DNA from: Aquatica leii
Taxonomy: Eukaryota > Arthropoda > Insecta > Coleoptera > Lampyridae
Assembly: GCA_035610365.1 (NCBI GenBank)
Contig: CM069434.1
Span: forward strand, 103,962,806-104,026,805
Direction of reading: 5' to 3'
DNA: 64,000 nt
Shown here: positions 10,801 to 24,100 of the stretch, one piece after another
Layout: every line of letters starts with the position of its first letter
Position numbering within the stretch: the first letter of the stretch is position 1
Made by a program: the position numbers and the translations under genes
The notes under the pieces: generated by a model
Database searches by the model: none
The model's input: only the letters and a program-made list of their open reading frames with translations
What the model was told of the DNA's origin: nothing

Positions 10801-13800
10801 TTAATGACTAAATTGAAATTTTTTAGCATCACCAATAATTTTTTGAAAGTCTGGTGAAAATTTTGTGGTTGAAATTCTTAACACTGCTTTTAAATGTTCA
10901 TCACTAATACAGGATCTGAACGGATTTTTATTAAAATTCATTAATGAAAATGTTTGCTCACAAATGTACGTTGATCCAAAAATAACGAACATTTTTTGGC
11001 TATAGTTTTTAAATTTGAAAATTTAACGGAGTCCAAAGATTTATAAAAGAAGCATATTTCTTCACTTCTATATAAGTCTTTTAAATTATTATTATTGCAC
11101 TGTAAGTCTATGATTTCCAGTTGAAATTTGTTACGGTAAGAATTAGGGGTAACTAAATTTAAATGGAGCGTTGGCCGCAGTAGCTCGGTTCTTGTAGGCA
11201 AAATGGGGTGGGTTAGAAATTGTGAGGGGAATATTTAAATCAGAGATGTCGTGGTAAATAAAGTTAGTCAAATAATGATTAGAAATTGTTAGAAATGGGC
11301 GCCACACAATTTGTTTAGTTACGGTCCTGTTAAGTAAATTATAAAAGTAAGTTTAACAGGGCTGTAGTAGTAGCGAAGGGTTGATGAAAGAGAACGGGGA
11401 AGTTTAAGCAATAAATAGCAATCAGTAAATTTGAGGTAAATATAGTAAATTTAGGATAAATGGAAATTTACAAAATAATCAATAAAATATTCAATTTTGA
11501 ATTATGCAAACAAAATATGTGTGAAGTTGAGTAAAACAATCGATAATGGATTTTCAAATATTACAAAAATACAGGATCTAAATTACCTTAAAACAAAAGT
11601 AGTAAAAATAATTTAATTACGTTAGGTTCGCAAAACAAACAAAAAGAAAAAAAAACTGGGGCAGCGATCGGGATTCCACAAGACAGTAATTACAATTTGA
11701 AATACAAAATCTTACCTTTATTACTTCGCTAATGAAACTCCGTGCACGGTATTTCCAGTAGAAGTTTCCTTAAATAAAATATTTAAAACAAACAATTGGC
11801 CGTCGGCAAATAACAGCCGAGAATTAGAGTTAGGTTCAAGTTTACTATCTTGTAGATCAGGAGATGCGTAACCAAATTTATGCAGGTTAATAGGTCAGTT
11901 ACAATTACGTTATAAGTCAACAAAATTCAAGGTAAATCAGATAACAAATTCTTATAGAAACAAAGAGAAATTAAGTTAAGTAAATTAAGCCAAAGTTTAA
12001 ATAACAAGAGTGAATTTTAAATAGCAAAAAAAAAAAATTGTAAAATTTTAAAGTATAAGGAAAAGTTCTTGAATTTCTAAAGTTGATTAAGCAAGTAGGA
12101 TTTTGATTAAAAGTTCAATGTAGAAAATCAAATCTTTAAGATTTGCACAAATATGAATTAATTCACAATAAAACGAAGGTTAACCGTTGGTTTTTCACTT
12201 AGCGTCAGTTGGTGCAATCGAAGTTGACTTTTCAGCAAAGCGTTAGTAGAGCTTACAGATGAACGGAGAGTCATGCGTATGGGACACAATCCGTTGGAGA
12301 AGACGTTCATAGGAATTAGAACAATTTCGCCGGAAGAAAAACGCTATAAAGAGGAAGGGAGAGAAGCAAAGTTAGATTAACTAAATAAAGCAAAAACTAA
12401 GTACTTTACCTAGGCATAATAATCCAGCGTTAAGAAAACTAAGTACACTTTTAAAATTTAAAGTAACTTATAGCCGTAAATATACGATTTTTAGTAATTT
12501 TAGGAAAGAAACAGGTTCCGTAGGTATACTAAAAGTTAGGAAGGTTTCAACGTAATATCCGGTAAAATCACCGTGTTTAAGTAAACGTTAGTACTTCCAA
12601 GGTACAGTAAATTTTCGAAGTGATCTCAACAAGAGTTTGTCAGGAACTGATTAAAGAAGGAAACAAAATACCTAGGGTCATAATGAACTCAGAAGATAAC
12701 AAAATAAATTCGTCAGCAAACTGGTGAGAGCGCTCGAGTAACTGATATTTTAAACAAGGATCTTGATAAGGACTTGCAGAAAAGCAGAATTTAACCACGT
12801 ATTAAGCGAAGATAATACGCTCTTAATTAATCATATATTACAAATTATCAATCTTTAAAATGTAACGAAATAAAGCGTGAGATTAGCAGTAACAACTTAA
12901 ATGAATCAATCAGTACCGGATTTAGGGAAATTTGCTCAGGGCGTAACTAATTCATTTGGGATTTTTTCAATGTCTACAGAAAATGGTTCATGCACAATCG
13001 ACAACAGATTTTCTATTTTACCGAAATCTGCAAATCTCCTAGAATACTCTTCGCTTAATTTAGTAGCAAAAGCAAAATTACAAAGCCAGTTATAGTCTTT
13101 AAGTTCTGTAAAATCGGATATGTTTTTTATCTCTAAAAATAGATTTATTTCATTTTTCAATTCCCATATCCGACGCAGAACTTTTCCCAAACTTAGCCAA
13201 CGAATGTGGCTGTGATAAAGGTCATCTGTATACTCGGAATCGAGATCCTGAAGAAAGCTAGTAAATTGTCTATGATTCAAACCCCTTGATCGAATACAAT
13301 ACGAAATGTAACATGTTCAACCTGTAGCACGTTTTTACATAAAGCCTGCTGATGTAAATTACAGTGAATTGTAATTAGTTCCTTATCACTTTTCTCACTA
13401 ATTTTGTCTTTCATTTTCTTCAGAACTCCCGAATGTTTGCCAGTTAAACTTGGTGCTCCATCAGTAGTCACACTCACGAGTTTATTCCATGGTAATTTAT
13501 ATTTGATTAAGCAATTCTCTACTTGTTCAAAAATATCATTTCCAGTTGTTTGATCCTTCATAGATTCCATTGATAAAAGTTCTTCGATTATGTCAAAATC
13601 AGGGGTACATGTTCTTATAAAAATTAATAATTGAGCTGTATCCTTCAGATCCGTACTCTCATCGAGAGCTATTGAATACCATGTCATCGATTGTAGTTTT
13701 GACAACAGTTGCATATTCAGATCATCACCAATACATTCAATTCTACGTGTTATTGTCCGTCGAGATAAACTTACATTCTGTAATTTATTTTTAATACTTG

Positions 13801-14175
13801 GACTTACAATATCAGCAGCTGCAATCATGCATTCCTTAATATATTCACCATCAGAAAATGGTTTATTTTTCTTTGCAATTATATGGGCAATTACATAGCT
13901 CGCATTTGTAGCATCTTCTTCTTCCTTAGTCATCCGCGTAAATGTATTTTGTTGCAAGGATAAATTCTGAGCTAATTTATCTGCTGCTTTCGATCGAGCT
14001 TCGGAATTTAATAGGAATTGAAATGTCTTTTAATATTACATTCTTTTAACACTGCAACACTATCGTGGCAGATAAGACAAATAGCTTTATTGTTAACGTT
14101 AGTAAAAAAGTATTTTGTTTTCCATTCTTTGTTGAAAACACGGTTTTCCACATCGACCTTTCTTCTCTTATTCAT
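10801..14175 (-). pseudogene. hAT transposase (BED finger type), broken
   Basis: The ATG at 14175 opens a BED-like zinc finger (CLIC...H..H), followed by a stop and a frameshift. The main body at 13957-13277 has the hAT catalytic region (YSIALDESTD, VTTDGAPSLTG, ITIHCNLHQQALC). A further piece follows at 13280-12943. The dimerisation domain at the end (FGSTYICEQTFSLMN, 10970-10801) is clear. The frame across the nested insertion at 11157-12942 becomes continuous if the insertion and one copy of its target duplication are removed. It resembles the GTF2IRD2/ZBED-like group of hAT proteins found in insect genomes. Confidence 0.85.
11157..12942. mobile_element. 1.79-kb insertion with 8-bp target duplication, class unknown
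   Basis: Flanked on both sides by GTAACTAA (11149-11156 and 12943-12950), inserted inside the hAT transposase reading frame. The left end starts ATTTAAATGGAGCG and the right end finishes TTTGCTCAGGGC. There are no evident TIRs, no long direct repeats and no poly(A) tail. The plus strand is purine-rich with many GTAAG/AAGTAA words. No ORF above about 60 codons has recognisable content. The 8-bp duplication would fit hAT- or P-type integration, but the termini fit neither. Confidence 0.75.
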
Positions 14176-14680
14176 TTTGGATGTATTATTTATTGTATAT
14201 TTTTTTAAATAATTATAATAATTAATTCTCTTTTATTAGTATGTAATTACGACTTTTTCAACACGAATTAGAAACAACACTTTAATTTGATAAACAGTCA
14301 AAAGGCAGTTTTAAAGTTTAAGTGTTTTAAAAATCAAAGTTTTAATATAGATATGTAATATAATAAGTCTAATAACTAATAAAATTGTGCGACTATTATA
14401 CATACTGTAATTGTTTAATTATCATGATTATATTTTCGAATAGAAGGCGCTGAAAAGAGCGGTTGTCCGGGAGAAAATTTTGGCTCATGCCGGCCCTGAT
14501 AATGTGTATAAGTATTGCTTAATATTTTATCTAAAATTTTTTATGCACCAATTTATGTTAGACAAAAACTAATATTTGTGTTTTTAATAATAATATATAC
14601 AATGCTTCACTGGCCAGACAAAATTCTACCGCAGGCCGGATTCGTCCCGCGGGTCGCTATTTGCCCAGGCCTGCTCTAAA

Positions 14681-15074
14681 GTCTATTCACTTCCAAGATA
14701 GAGCGCACCTAAAAAAATACATGCGGTGTTTACGTGAACATGCCGCGCAGACCTGTACTCAGTATTTTTTGTTGATAGTGATGCATTTCCTAAATTTTTT
14801 TGGTGCGTCTAATAATTACATGTATGCCTTAAATTTTAGGTACGCTATATAATGATGGTTCAAAATCAAACATAAAAAAATACATAAATAATTTACGTAA
14901 AAAAATTGTATTATTACACGAAAAACTTTTTAACGGAATCCGGGCTTGCAAAATCGCACCACCTGTTTCAATTAGCGATAGAATACAATAGCATTTAAAA
15001 GAGCACGTGATGATCATGCATTAAGCATACAATTCAATTTGTTTAGGTTTGCTGTATCTTGAAAATGAATACAG
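14681..15074. mobile_element. MITE-like element, copy B
   Basis: Inverted copy of 4183-4580, with ends GTCTATTCACTTCCAAGATA and, reverse-complemented, CTGTATTCATTTTCAAGATA. It ends only 84 bp before the start codon of SOAT gene 1, so it may sit in that gene's promoter or 5' UTR. No ORF. Confidence 0.7.
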
Positions 15075-15158
15075 AATAGTGATTACAAGAACAATTTGTT
15101 TCGTTTCAATTTTTATATAACTAAATAATTTAGGGCATTTAATTTTTAGATACTAAAC

Positions 15159-18100
15159 ATGTCGTCATCAACAATCCACTACCGCTCAGAAAAAACAAAC
15201 ATTATAGACCAAAGGTATTACGTAAAATACAAATGGCCACTACTAAATATTAAAACAAATTGTAGGCTACAAAATTCAAAAACTCTTCCTAGTAAAATAT
15301 ATAAACCAAGAAACTCGCCGTTAACTGATTTATTTGCAGAAAACGAACATTTTAAATCTGCTTATAATCTTGTCATGGCAATGTTTTTAGGAACAGTAAT
15401 ATCGGTCGCTGCTACTGAATATGCCAATGAAGGAAGGTAAAAATTCTCAACTAAATTTATTTAAACGTAAAACTTATTTTAGGGTTTACTTAGGTATTCG
15501 TACAGTTAATGGTGCTTTTAGAAACTTCAGATATGCTTTTCTCATATGGCCTTTTTTGTTTTTGTCGACCTTAGCTGCGTACTATAGTTTTACAGTTTGG
15601 GCCAAAATACATATACAGCTTAAAAACGCAAACAAGACTTATATTAAATATGAATTTATTAATTTAAACTTAAAAAAAATATGGGATATTTTATCCTTGT
15701 CACTTTTTGTGTTATACTATCTAAGTTTACTTTACTTTGCGTTTAAAGCTGTTATAATCTATGATTTAGGCATTGCAGCTTCATTTGCAATTCTAATGGA
15801 AACAGTTAGTATTCTAATGTTGTTTTACATAAAATAATATTTAAGTTTTAGACAAGATGTTTAATGAAAGTGCATGCGTTTGTCCGAAGCAACTGTCCAA
15901 AATACACACAGAAGACGAACGAAGCGTTACATCCTACGTTCAACCATTACATTTATTTCTTATTTTCGCCTGCTTTAGTTTATAAAGACCATTATCCAAG
16001 GTAAAAAATAAATTAATTTGTTTTATATTACATGTGTAATCGTAGATGCAATGATCCGATCAAATGGAAATTAACTGCTGTTCAAGTGTTAGAGATGATT
16101 TTAGTGATTATATTTTGCAGTATAATTTACGAAAAGAAGTTTTTATTAGAATTAAACGATTATGGCATTCGAACTTATACATGGATAAACATATTGACCT
16201 TTATATTAGAACATTTTTATGAAGGGTTGCTTTTCTTTTTATTGTTTTTTTATAACTCTTTGCACACATATTTAAATATTACGTCAGAACTGTTAAGATT
16301 TTCTGATCGGCTGTTTTATAAGGTAAGAATCTAAAAATGTAATAATATACAATAGTCCAGGTAAATTAGACCAAAAAAAGGCCATGCTTTCTGAAACATT
16401 GTCCAAAGCTGGTGAGTGTTTTAATATCTTTAGGGGGTCCCAAATGAGAGTCTTGTGAGTTTGCGACGGATTCTGAGTTCAGCTTAAGTTGAAGGAGTCA
16501 AAAAACCGCTTGACTCCTTCAACTTAAGCTAAAAATTTTTATTTGAAAAGAAGATTAATTTCTGCGTCGAATGGTTTTTAGTTCGACAAAATCGGCTGAG
16601 TTGTTTAGCCGCAATCAATTTTCAAAATCGGGCCATTTTTACCAATTTTGCTGAAAAGTTGATTATTTGTTTAGTTTTTCGCTTATAACTCCTAAACGAC
16701 GCACCCTGCATAAAATTGTACTTGTTGATTTTTTTAAGAACAGGTAATTCTACATCGAATGGTTTTTATCCGTTTTGGCCTGCATTCCCTTCTTGGCCTG
16801 GTTTCCCTTCTTACCCCACGGCGACTCACATTAGGTGCCTCCCTTCTTCTATTCATATTAGTGTACAGCCGGATTGGTGTCAAGACGTTCAAAATTTCGT
16901 ATGTTATACGACGACGTCGCCCCGTGTCGTGTAATAAGTTTGTGGTGTTTATTACTGACGTCTAGAAATGACAAGCATAAAGTCTTTTATTTGTGGTGAT
17001 GATATGGAGAAATCAGAAAATTTTAACTATCTACTATGCAGCAGTCCCTGGAATAACTTTTATTCAGTTTGTTTTTGATAACGCTAACATAAACATGGAC
17101 ACTATTAATGGTCGAGCCAAAGAAAGCACTGATCCCACGGGCTCTTATTGAAAAAGTGAAGACCATACCAAACCTTACTTTCTTGAAAGTATATGGGAGT
17201 ATTCCGCTGCAGCACTTTGACCAACCAAGTAGAGGTGGTTTGACCACTCTGGTTATGAAGACCATAACTGATAACTTGGAGAAAGAAGTATTGCCAAAGT
17301 CAGCAGATTTGCTCTAGATGTTTGAGAAGTAGAGGAGGAGGAGGATGTGGACCCACTAAACCACCCGAACTTGCTTGGTACAAGTTCGCCACAAATAGGA
17401 TAAGTAAGAGAAAGAAAATGTTTTATTTGAAGAACAAGTCTAGTTAGACTCAGTTGGATGAGCTAGGTAACGGAACGTGCGTTGAGAGCACGTGGTTCAG
17501 CGAAGCACCTGCTTTTCGGCTTATCCTCGCTTCTAAGGCATAAAACCAAGTAGGTGGAAAAATTTTGAGCAAGAACTAAGAGAGGCAGATTAGTTAAGTA
17601 GCTACGGCGAAAAAGAAACTAAAATGGTTATTCAAAATAAAAATACTGAAATAAATGACATTCAAATAAAATGCATGCTATTAATGGTAATAAAAACTAA
17701 ATGCCTACTTTGCCGTAGCGCACTTATAAGAAAATAAACAAAACCATACAAAATTCGTTAGCAAAGTAAAACTTCATTCTTATTGTAAACTCTGGTCTCT
17801 CTTTGCGAATAATGTATATACGTTGATATCAGGCACCAGTTCGAGGATGGCCTGAGGTGATTCGGGATATGGACTAAAAATGGTTGACAGAGCACTCCGC
17901 TCCTCATCGAATTCGCGACAAGCGAGAATCCGATGCGCCGGAGTGTCAGGAACGCCGCACGACGGACACTTGTCGTCATCCAAAACACTAATGCGCTTTA
18001 GGTGACAACGTAATCCGCCGTGTGAAGACAGGCATTCTGACCCAGGTAAGGATATCCGGGATAAGAGAATAGACATTACGCCCTTTATAGAAAGTGTCTC

Positions 18101-21100
18101 ACAGTCGCTGCCATTCACCCAAGATCAAGACCTTTAGGTGACGCTTGGCGGCTGAAGAGGACAAAAAATCGTCGTTTGAAACGTGCTGGTCAAGGAAATT
18201 GCACGAACCAGCCTTGCAAAGAACTTTGGTGCAGTAGATTTTCTGCAATAGGAGATGTAAGGGAGGGTGCTTAGAAATAACACATAGGGTATCGACGGGA
18301 ATGGTACGATACGCCCCTAGGATGGTTCTCAGGAATAAGGATTGGAGCGAGGCGAGTTTCCTGACCACGTGGGAATGTCGAAATTTACCAAATGTCTAAG
18401 CCATAAGTGAGCATGGGAATGACTGCATAGTCGAAGATATTCGCAAGATGTTTTTTGTAAAGATTCTATTTCAGCCGTGAGTATTTGTAGAACAAGTGCA
18501 AGACACTTTTACACTTGTCAACCACGAAAGCGCAATGTTTAACAAAACTCAGTTTGTCGTCGAGCAATAGTCCGAGGTACTTGAATTCGAAGACCCTACT
18601 GACATGAGTATCGAGGAGGCGCAGTGAAGGATCTCGTCTTAGCGTAGAGCCAAAAACCATGTACTTAGTCTTGTCTGCAGATATACTTAGTTTATTGATG
18701 CCAGCCCAGCTAGTTACAATATTTAGGCACATGCTATATTTTGCCTCCAAGTCTCGTATGGAATTTGCGGACATTGTGACGGTTATGTCGTCCGCATAAG
18801 CAAAAATGTCGCAGTCTGCTGGTAAGTCTTTATCTAGAAGATTGTTTACCACCAAGTTCCACAAAGTCAGCCCAAAAACCGAACCTTGTGGACAGCCCTT
18901 CGTCAGTCGTTTCGTAAAAGTTGGATGTAAAACGTTCGCAGAATGAGTTATCGATCTGTTCGACAAATAGCTACGAATGACGCGCGTGGCGTCTGCAGGT
19001 ACTCTCTTAACGACGAGAGCTTCGATTATAGAAGGTCACCTTACGTTGTTGAACGCTCCAGAAATGTCTATGAAAATAGCTAGTCTGTACTTGGAAGCGT
19101 TCGATTGTACAATTGTCATTAATCGATGGGCGACGTCAGTCGACGTTTTGCCAAGAACGTCAACAGTCAAGCCATATTGACTAGGATGGAATAAGACGTT
19201 AGGCGGAATGTTGTCATGTATCTTTTTTAAAAGTGTCCTTTCGAAAAGTTTACCTAGTTCAAATAACAAAGTTATCGGACGGTACGAGTTGGGGTTCGCA
19301 AGATCCTTCTTTCCGGGTTTGAGAATAGTGATTAGTTTACCAGCTTTCCAGCTGGTAGGAAAATCGCTAATTTTTATACAAGAGTTGAACAGGTCAACGA
19401 TTGTTGATGAGAGAGAATCTAGAACAACCGTTCGCAAAACATTACAATGTATTCCGTCAAGTCCAGAAGCTTTATTTTTTAGGAATTTTGCTAGCCACCG
19501 CGGCTAAATCGTCGCTAGTGACCACCAAGTCCTGTCGGGAATTACTTAGCAAAAGAAATTAAGATCTTATTTGGGCATGATAGGCATTGTCCGTCGAGGG
19601 ATCGTCGTCCGGGAATAATGTGGAAACTATTACTCTGATCGTGTCTAATTCTGAAATAGTGTATCTGTCGCCGTCTTTAACATTTGAGCACGGTTGGATC
19701 TACAGGAACTTACGGGAGGATAACCTGTAAACTAACCCCCAGGGACTCGTTGCCAAGTTTTTTCTACCAAACTTTGCCATGAGCTATATTTTGCTGTCTT
19801 CACTGCCAGTTCGTACCGGTGAAGCACGGTCTTATAAGAGGCAAGCCATTGAGGTTCTATGTCGGCAGGGGCTTTTTGGTGGTGTTTTCGTAAACAACGC
19901 ACCGCTCGCTTTAACCTGTCTAACTTAGGACTCCACGGTACACCAGCTCTAGATTGTAGGCGTATGCTGTTTAAGCAATTTTGACAAGAGTCGAGGATCC
20001 TCCTGGTCAACTTATTAATGAAGGCGTCTACAGATTTAGGATCGCGGCACAAAGCACCACGTGGAAGATAAATAGGAATTGAACTGGAGATAGCCTTATA
20101 TAGGCGAACGGGATCAATGCGTTTGTAATCAAGGATTCTTTTAGGGATCGGAACGTGATTAGGGGCCTTGACGGTTAGTTCAAACCGTATCAGTCGGTGG
20201 TCACTTTCTATTACGTCTGGAATGACGCGCCAGTTTAATATTTTCCTGGCTAAACAGGGAGATGCTAGTGTAACGTCTATGTTGGTTGAACCTAGATGGT
20301 TAGCGAAAGTGAAACGTTGAAATGGTTCATTAACAACACAGAAGTCGCGTTCATCCACGAGGTTCTCTACGCATCCTCCTCGTTTGTCGGTCACCGGAGA
20401 GTGCCAAAGCGGCGATTTCGAGTTGAAGTCACCTGCTATGATAACAAGAGTACCTCTTAGTTTATAAAGTATTTTATCTAAGTGTTGGAGATGAATACGA
20501 ACATCCTCACTCGGCGGCCAATAAACACCGACGATTGCCAAGGAGGTGTTTCCAACCGTAACTATAGTTACTGCATTGCAGTCGTTAGTTAAATGGCTGG
20601 GTGTCACCACTTCGACGGGATTCGAACTATTGAAAACAATAGCCGAGTATTACCGCATAGAAGAGGATGCGGCAATCCTGTTGAAGGGTACAGCCGCACC
20701 AACGAGCTTGTACCCTGAACCTGAACTAAACGCGTATGGCTCTTGAGTCAGTAGAATGTCAATGTCGTTGTCGGAGAAGAAACTCATCGCTTCGAAAGTC
20801 GCAACACGTGAATTGCAAAGATTCACTTGCGCAAACCTTAAAGTTAATTGAGTGTCCTCAGAGTCCATAGTCGGTATTAGGTATTTTGGGGTCGAGCCTT
20901 TTCAGGTACTCTGGGCAGGCCGGCTTGTTCTAGGTTGGCCGCAGGTATTTTGGTCAAATCTGATTTCTCAGATTCCAGTCTGATTGAACTTTTGTCCCTT
21001 TTTGTCACGCGGTCTAGTCTTAAACTATACTTTTGAGGATCCAAGACTTTCATGAGGGTCGTCTTGGTCTTGTCTGCGGATATTAGAGGGGAATCGGGTT

Positions 21101-24100
21101 TAGGAATGATTACAACTGTCGACCTAGGAACAAGCGCGACAAATTTCTTAGAAGGTTCTTTGACTTTTTTGACAAGTTTAGTGCGGGCCGCTTGAGCATA
21201 AGAAAGTGGGATAGGATGTGCAGTTTTGGTTGTAGAAAGCCTGGCTGTTACAGACTGCAAGGCTGTTTGGACATCTGTCAGAGCGGTAGCAATATCGGCA
21301 ATTTGCTGCGAGACGTGACTGTTAATAAGGGACTTACGAAATGTCGCTTGAAGTCTGTCAATCTTTTCTAATTGACGAGAAGTGGTAATCTTGCAAGCAG
21401 AGATTACCTTCGTCAGACGAGATTACCTTCGTCAGACGAGTAATGTCTGTATCAAAGGAAGCTTCGATGCTGTCGGGAGAAGTTTTAGATAGGATAACGT
21501 CAGCGTCGTCGTCTTCGCGGCGACGCTTAGTAGAAGCAGATTTAGCTTCCATGGCGAAGGAGGCTGAGAGAATAGTGGAGGTTCAGCGCGACAGCGCGAC
21601 GCTTGTGGAGTGTCGGCTGGAGAAACAACTGATACCTGATTACTCTTTTAGCCGTTCACAAGATCTTATTGCCAGAAAACGGTTGGGCTTATAGCCTGTG
21701 AATCGTTGCCCAAGTTTAACCTCGTGGAGGTAAGGGTCTAAAGCACCGTAGAAAGGAAGAACTTTATGACAAAATAACAATAGTATTATACAAAATTACA
21801 ATTTTACTGTCGGCCTTAATTATCCGACTTCGCTTGATTTGCTTACAAATTGAATAATCAAATTCCTTTCGCTTTAGCTAAAGGTGAAAGATTTATTCGC
21901 ATATTGAACAGAAACCAGAATTGAGAAGTGGAATAAACATCGACCTTCCAAGGTGAAATGACTTCATGGCCACCATGACATCAAATGAGCTCTGCTGAGA
22001 ACTGCAGAGACCTTTGCCAACGCTGCTGTTTTGTCACTTTAGACCTTCCACTCTGGCTAAAAGAAAGAAAATTCCTGTTTCTGTCGCTGAGAGTGCCGTT
22101 GTGTTACCGTGCGGTTTCGAATTTTTTTGTTTACTCATGTCCTACATAGGCTCAATTGGCTTCATTACGGACGCCAGTAGTCTCCAAGATTTGTTGTGTG
22201 TTTGTTTCGCGATGGCATCCACAAAAACGATAATATTAGGTCACTACTATTTCCAAGTTGCACGAGGTCATATATTGACCCAGCTCGCTCTGGCCAAAAT
22301 ATTGCTACAGACAAAGTCCACATCTCAAGAAACATAGATGACAAACAAAGAGACTGATCCACTATTGTATCTCATAAAAGATTTTACATCAGAAAGATTT
22401 GACATTAACAACCCAACTGCCGACAGTATTTTTTTGGAAAAGTTCAAAAAACAATTAAAAATCTTGTGTTAGTCCCCTAGTTAAAAGATCTAAGAGTTAA
22501 ATGTTATCCCTGCAGAGCGTAAGAAACATGGTTCCATATTTTTACGCTAGCGGACACTTCAACTACGCAAAAGCTAGTCAACTCTACTTGCAGGATATGG
22601 AAAACCTCAATACAAAACTGACCTATGCTAAATATTTACAGTTTGTTGTACAAGTTACTTTACAATACAGCGTAGCGAAAAGCATTGGTCCGGAATATGG
22701 TCAAATATGAACAAAGTGCACATGAGACCAATATCTTCTTGTAGAAGGCTATCCCGTGGGTGGGGACTCAGCGATAGGACTCTAGCCCGATTTATCGCTA
22801 GCATACCCACTGCAATGGATGTTTGTCATCAAATTGAAGAGTACTGTGATCCGATCAGCATGTTGACACGGCAAACTTTAGAATACGAAGGGACGATAGC
22901 GATTTGCAGAAATTCAGCGAATAGTTTTAGTGCCATGACCCAATCCCTGAATTAAGTTTTCACATGTTTATCAGCACAGTATTTATACCATACGACATCA
23001 TCAACTGCCACAAAGCGTTTGAAAAGGACAGTATCACCATAGTTTTCGATGAATACACAAAGGATGTAGCCGAGAAGAGTATAAAATCTGCTAAAAGAAT
23101 GCAAAAAGTCCGTGATATGTTATCTGCGTTGGTTATATTCCAAGAACATACCAAAGCTACAATGCCTCTCATATTGATAACAAACTGAAGGACGGGAAAT
23201 TAACGTGAAACAAGACTTAGAAGATGCAGATTCTCTATTTCTAAGCACAGAAATGAAAAGGTCTAAAGAAAGAGGCGATGTTTTCATAGTGGGAGTAGAC
23301 ACCGATCTGTTAGTCTTGCTCATTTTTCATGTTGCTGTCTTTGAAAAGCTAATCTTCAACGTGGTCCTCATCAAACCCGAGAAGCAGAACCAGAAAACTG
23401 TCGTTTACAGTATAAGCAATTGCCGGCTGTTCAAAAACCTGAGGAAGCATGTCCTGTTTTTTGATGCTTCTACGGGGTGCGACACTATATTCTCATTTTT
23501 CCGCCGTGGAAAAATAAAATTGATCAAGAAATTTATGGCAAACCAAAACCTCCTTCATTTTTCCTGACCCCATTGCAACTCCAGATTAAGTTCAGAGTGC
23601 CGGCGTTCACTTTATAAAAACCTTGTACACGGGTGGCAGCAACAAATCCTTCAATCAGGTGAGGTTTAAAAAAAAAATTTTGACAGCATCCTTGCCTTCT
23701 ACAGAAGCGGCTGCTCATCATCACTCTTTCAGAACTTATTTACAAGTGCAAGTATGGAGGCGTAATGTACTAGATCCAGAAAAATGGGGATGGCAAATAA
23801 CTAGCAATGGGTTAGCTCTCATCATAACGACTGATCCACCGGCCCCACAAGAACTTTTCAATTCCATATCGTGCACATGTAAAAAAAGGTGCAAAACAAC
23901 TTGCTTCTGTAGTAAAGCAAAGATAAAGTGCACCACCATCTGCATAACCTGCAATGGACACGCATGTCTCAATTCCGTCTCTGAAGACAAGGATGTTATA
24001 CTTGATGCCACTCAGTGTGACGAGGAGATAGATATAATCGAAAAACAACAAGCAATGAAGGGTGAGGAGGTAGACGTCGTCATCGGCAAAAAACAACCGC

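Larger units (their letters stand above)
10131..14673 (-). mobile_element. hAT transposon with nested insertion
   Basis: The left terminus CAGGGGTGGGCAAAT (10131) and the right terminus ATTTGCCCAGGCCTG (ending 14673) form the short imperfect TIR typical of hAT elements. A minus-strand transposase fills the inside. The flanking 8-mers (ATGTAGAG and CTCTAAAG) are not a clean duplication, so one end has probably changed since insertion. A MITE-like element abuts the right end. Confidence 0.8.
17345..21945 (-). mobile_element. R1-clade LINE, near full length, inserted in the CXC transposon
   Basis: Non-LTR retrotransposon on the minus strand with ORF1, ORF2 and a 3' region holding AATAAAACATTTTC (about 17425). 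Its borders are inferred from where the host transposon's protein stops and restarts (about 17330 and 21950); I could not read a target duplication. Confidence 0.8.
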
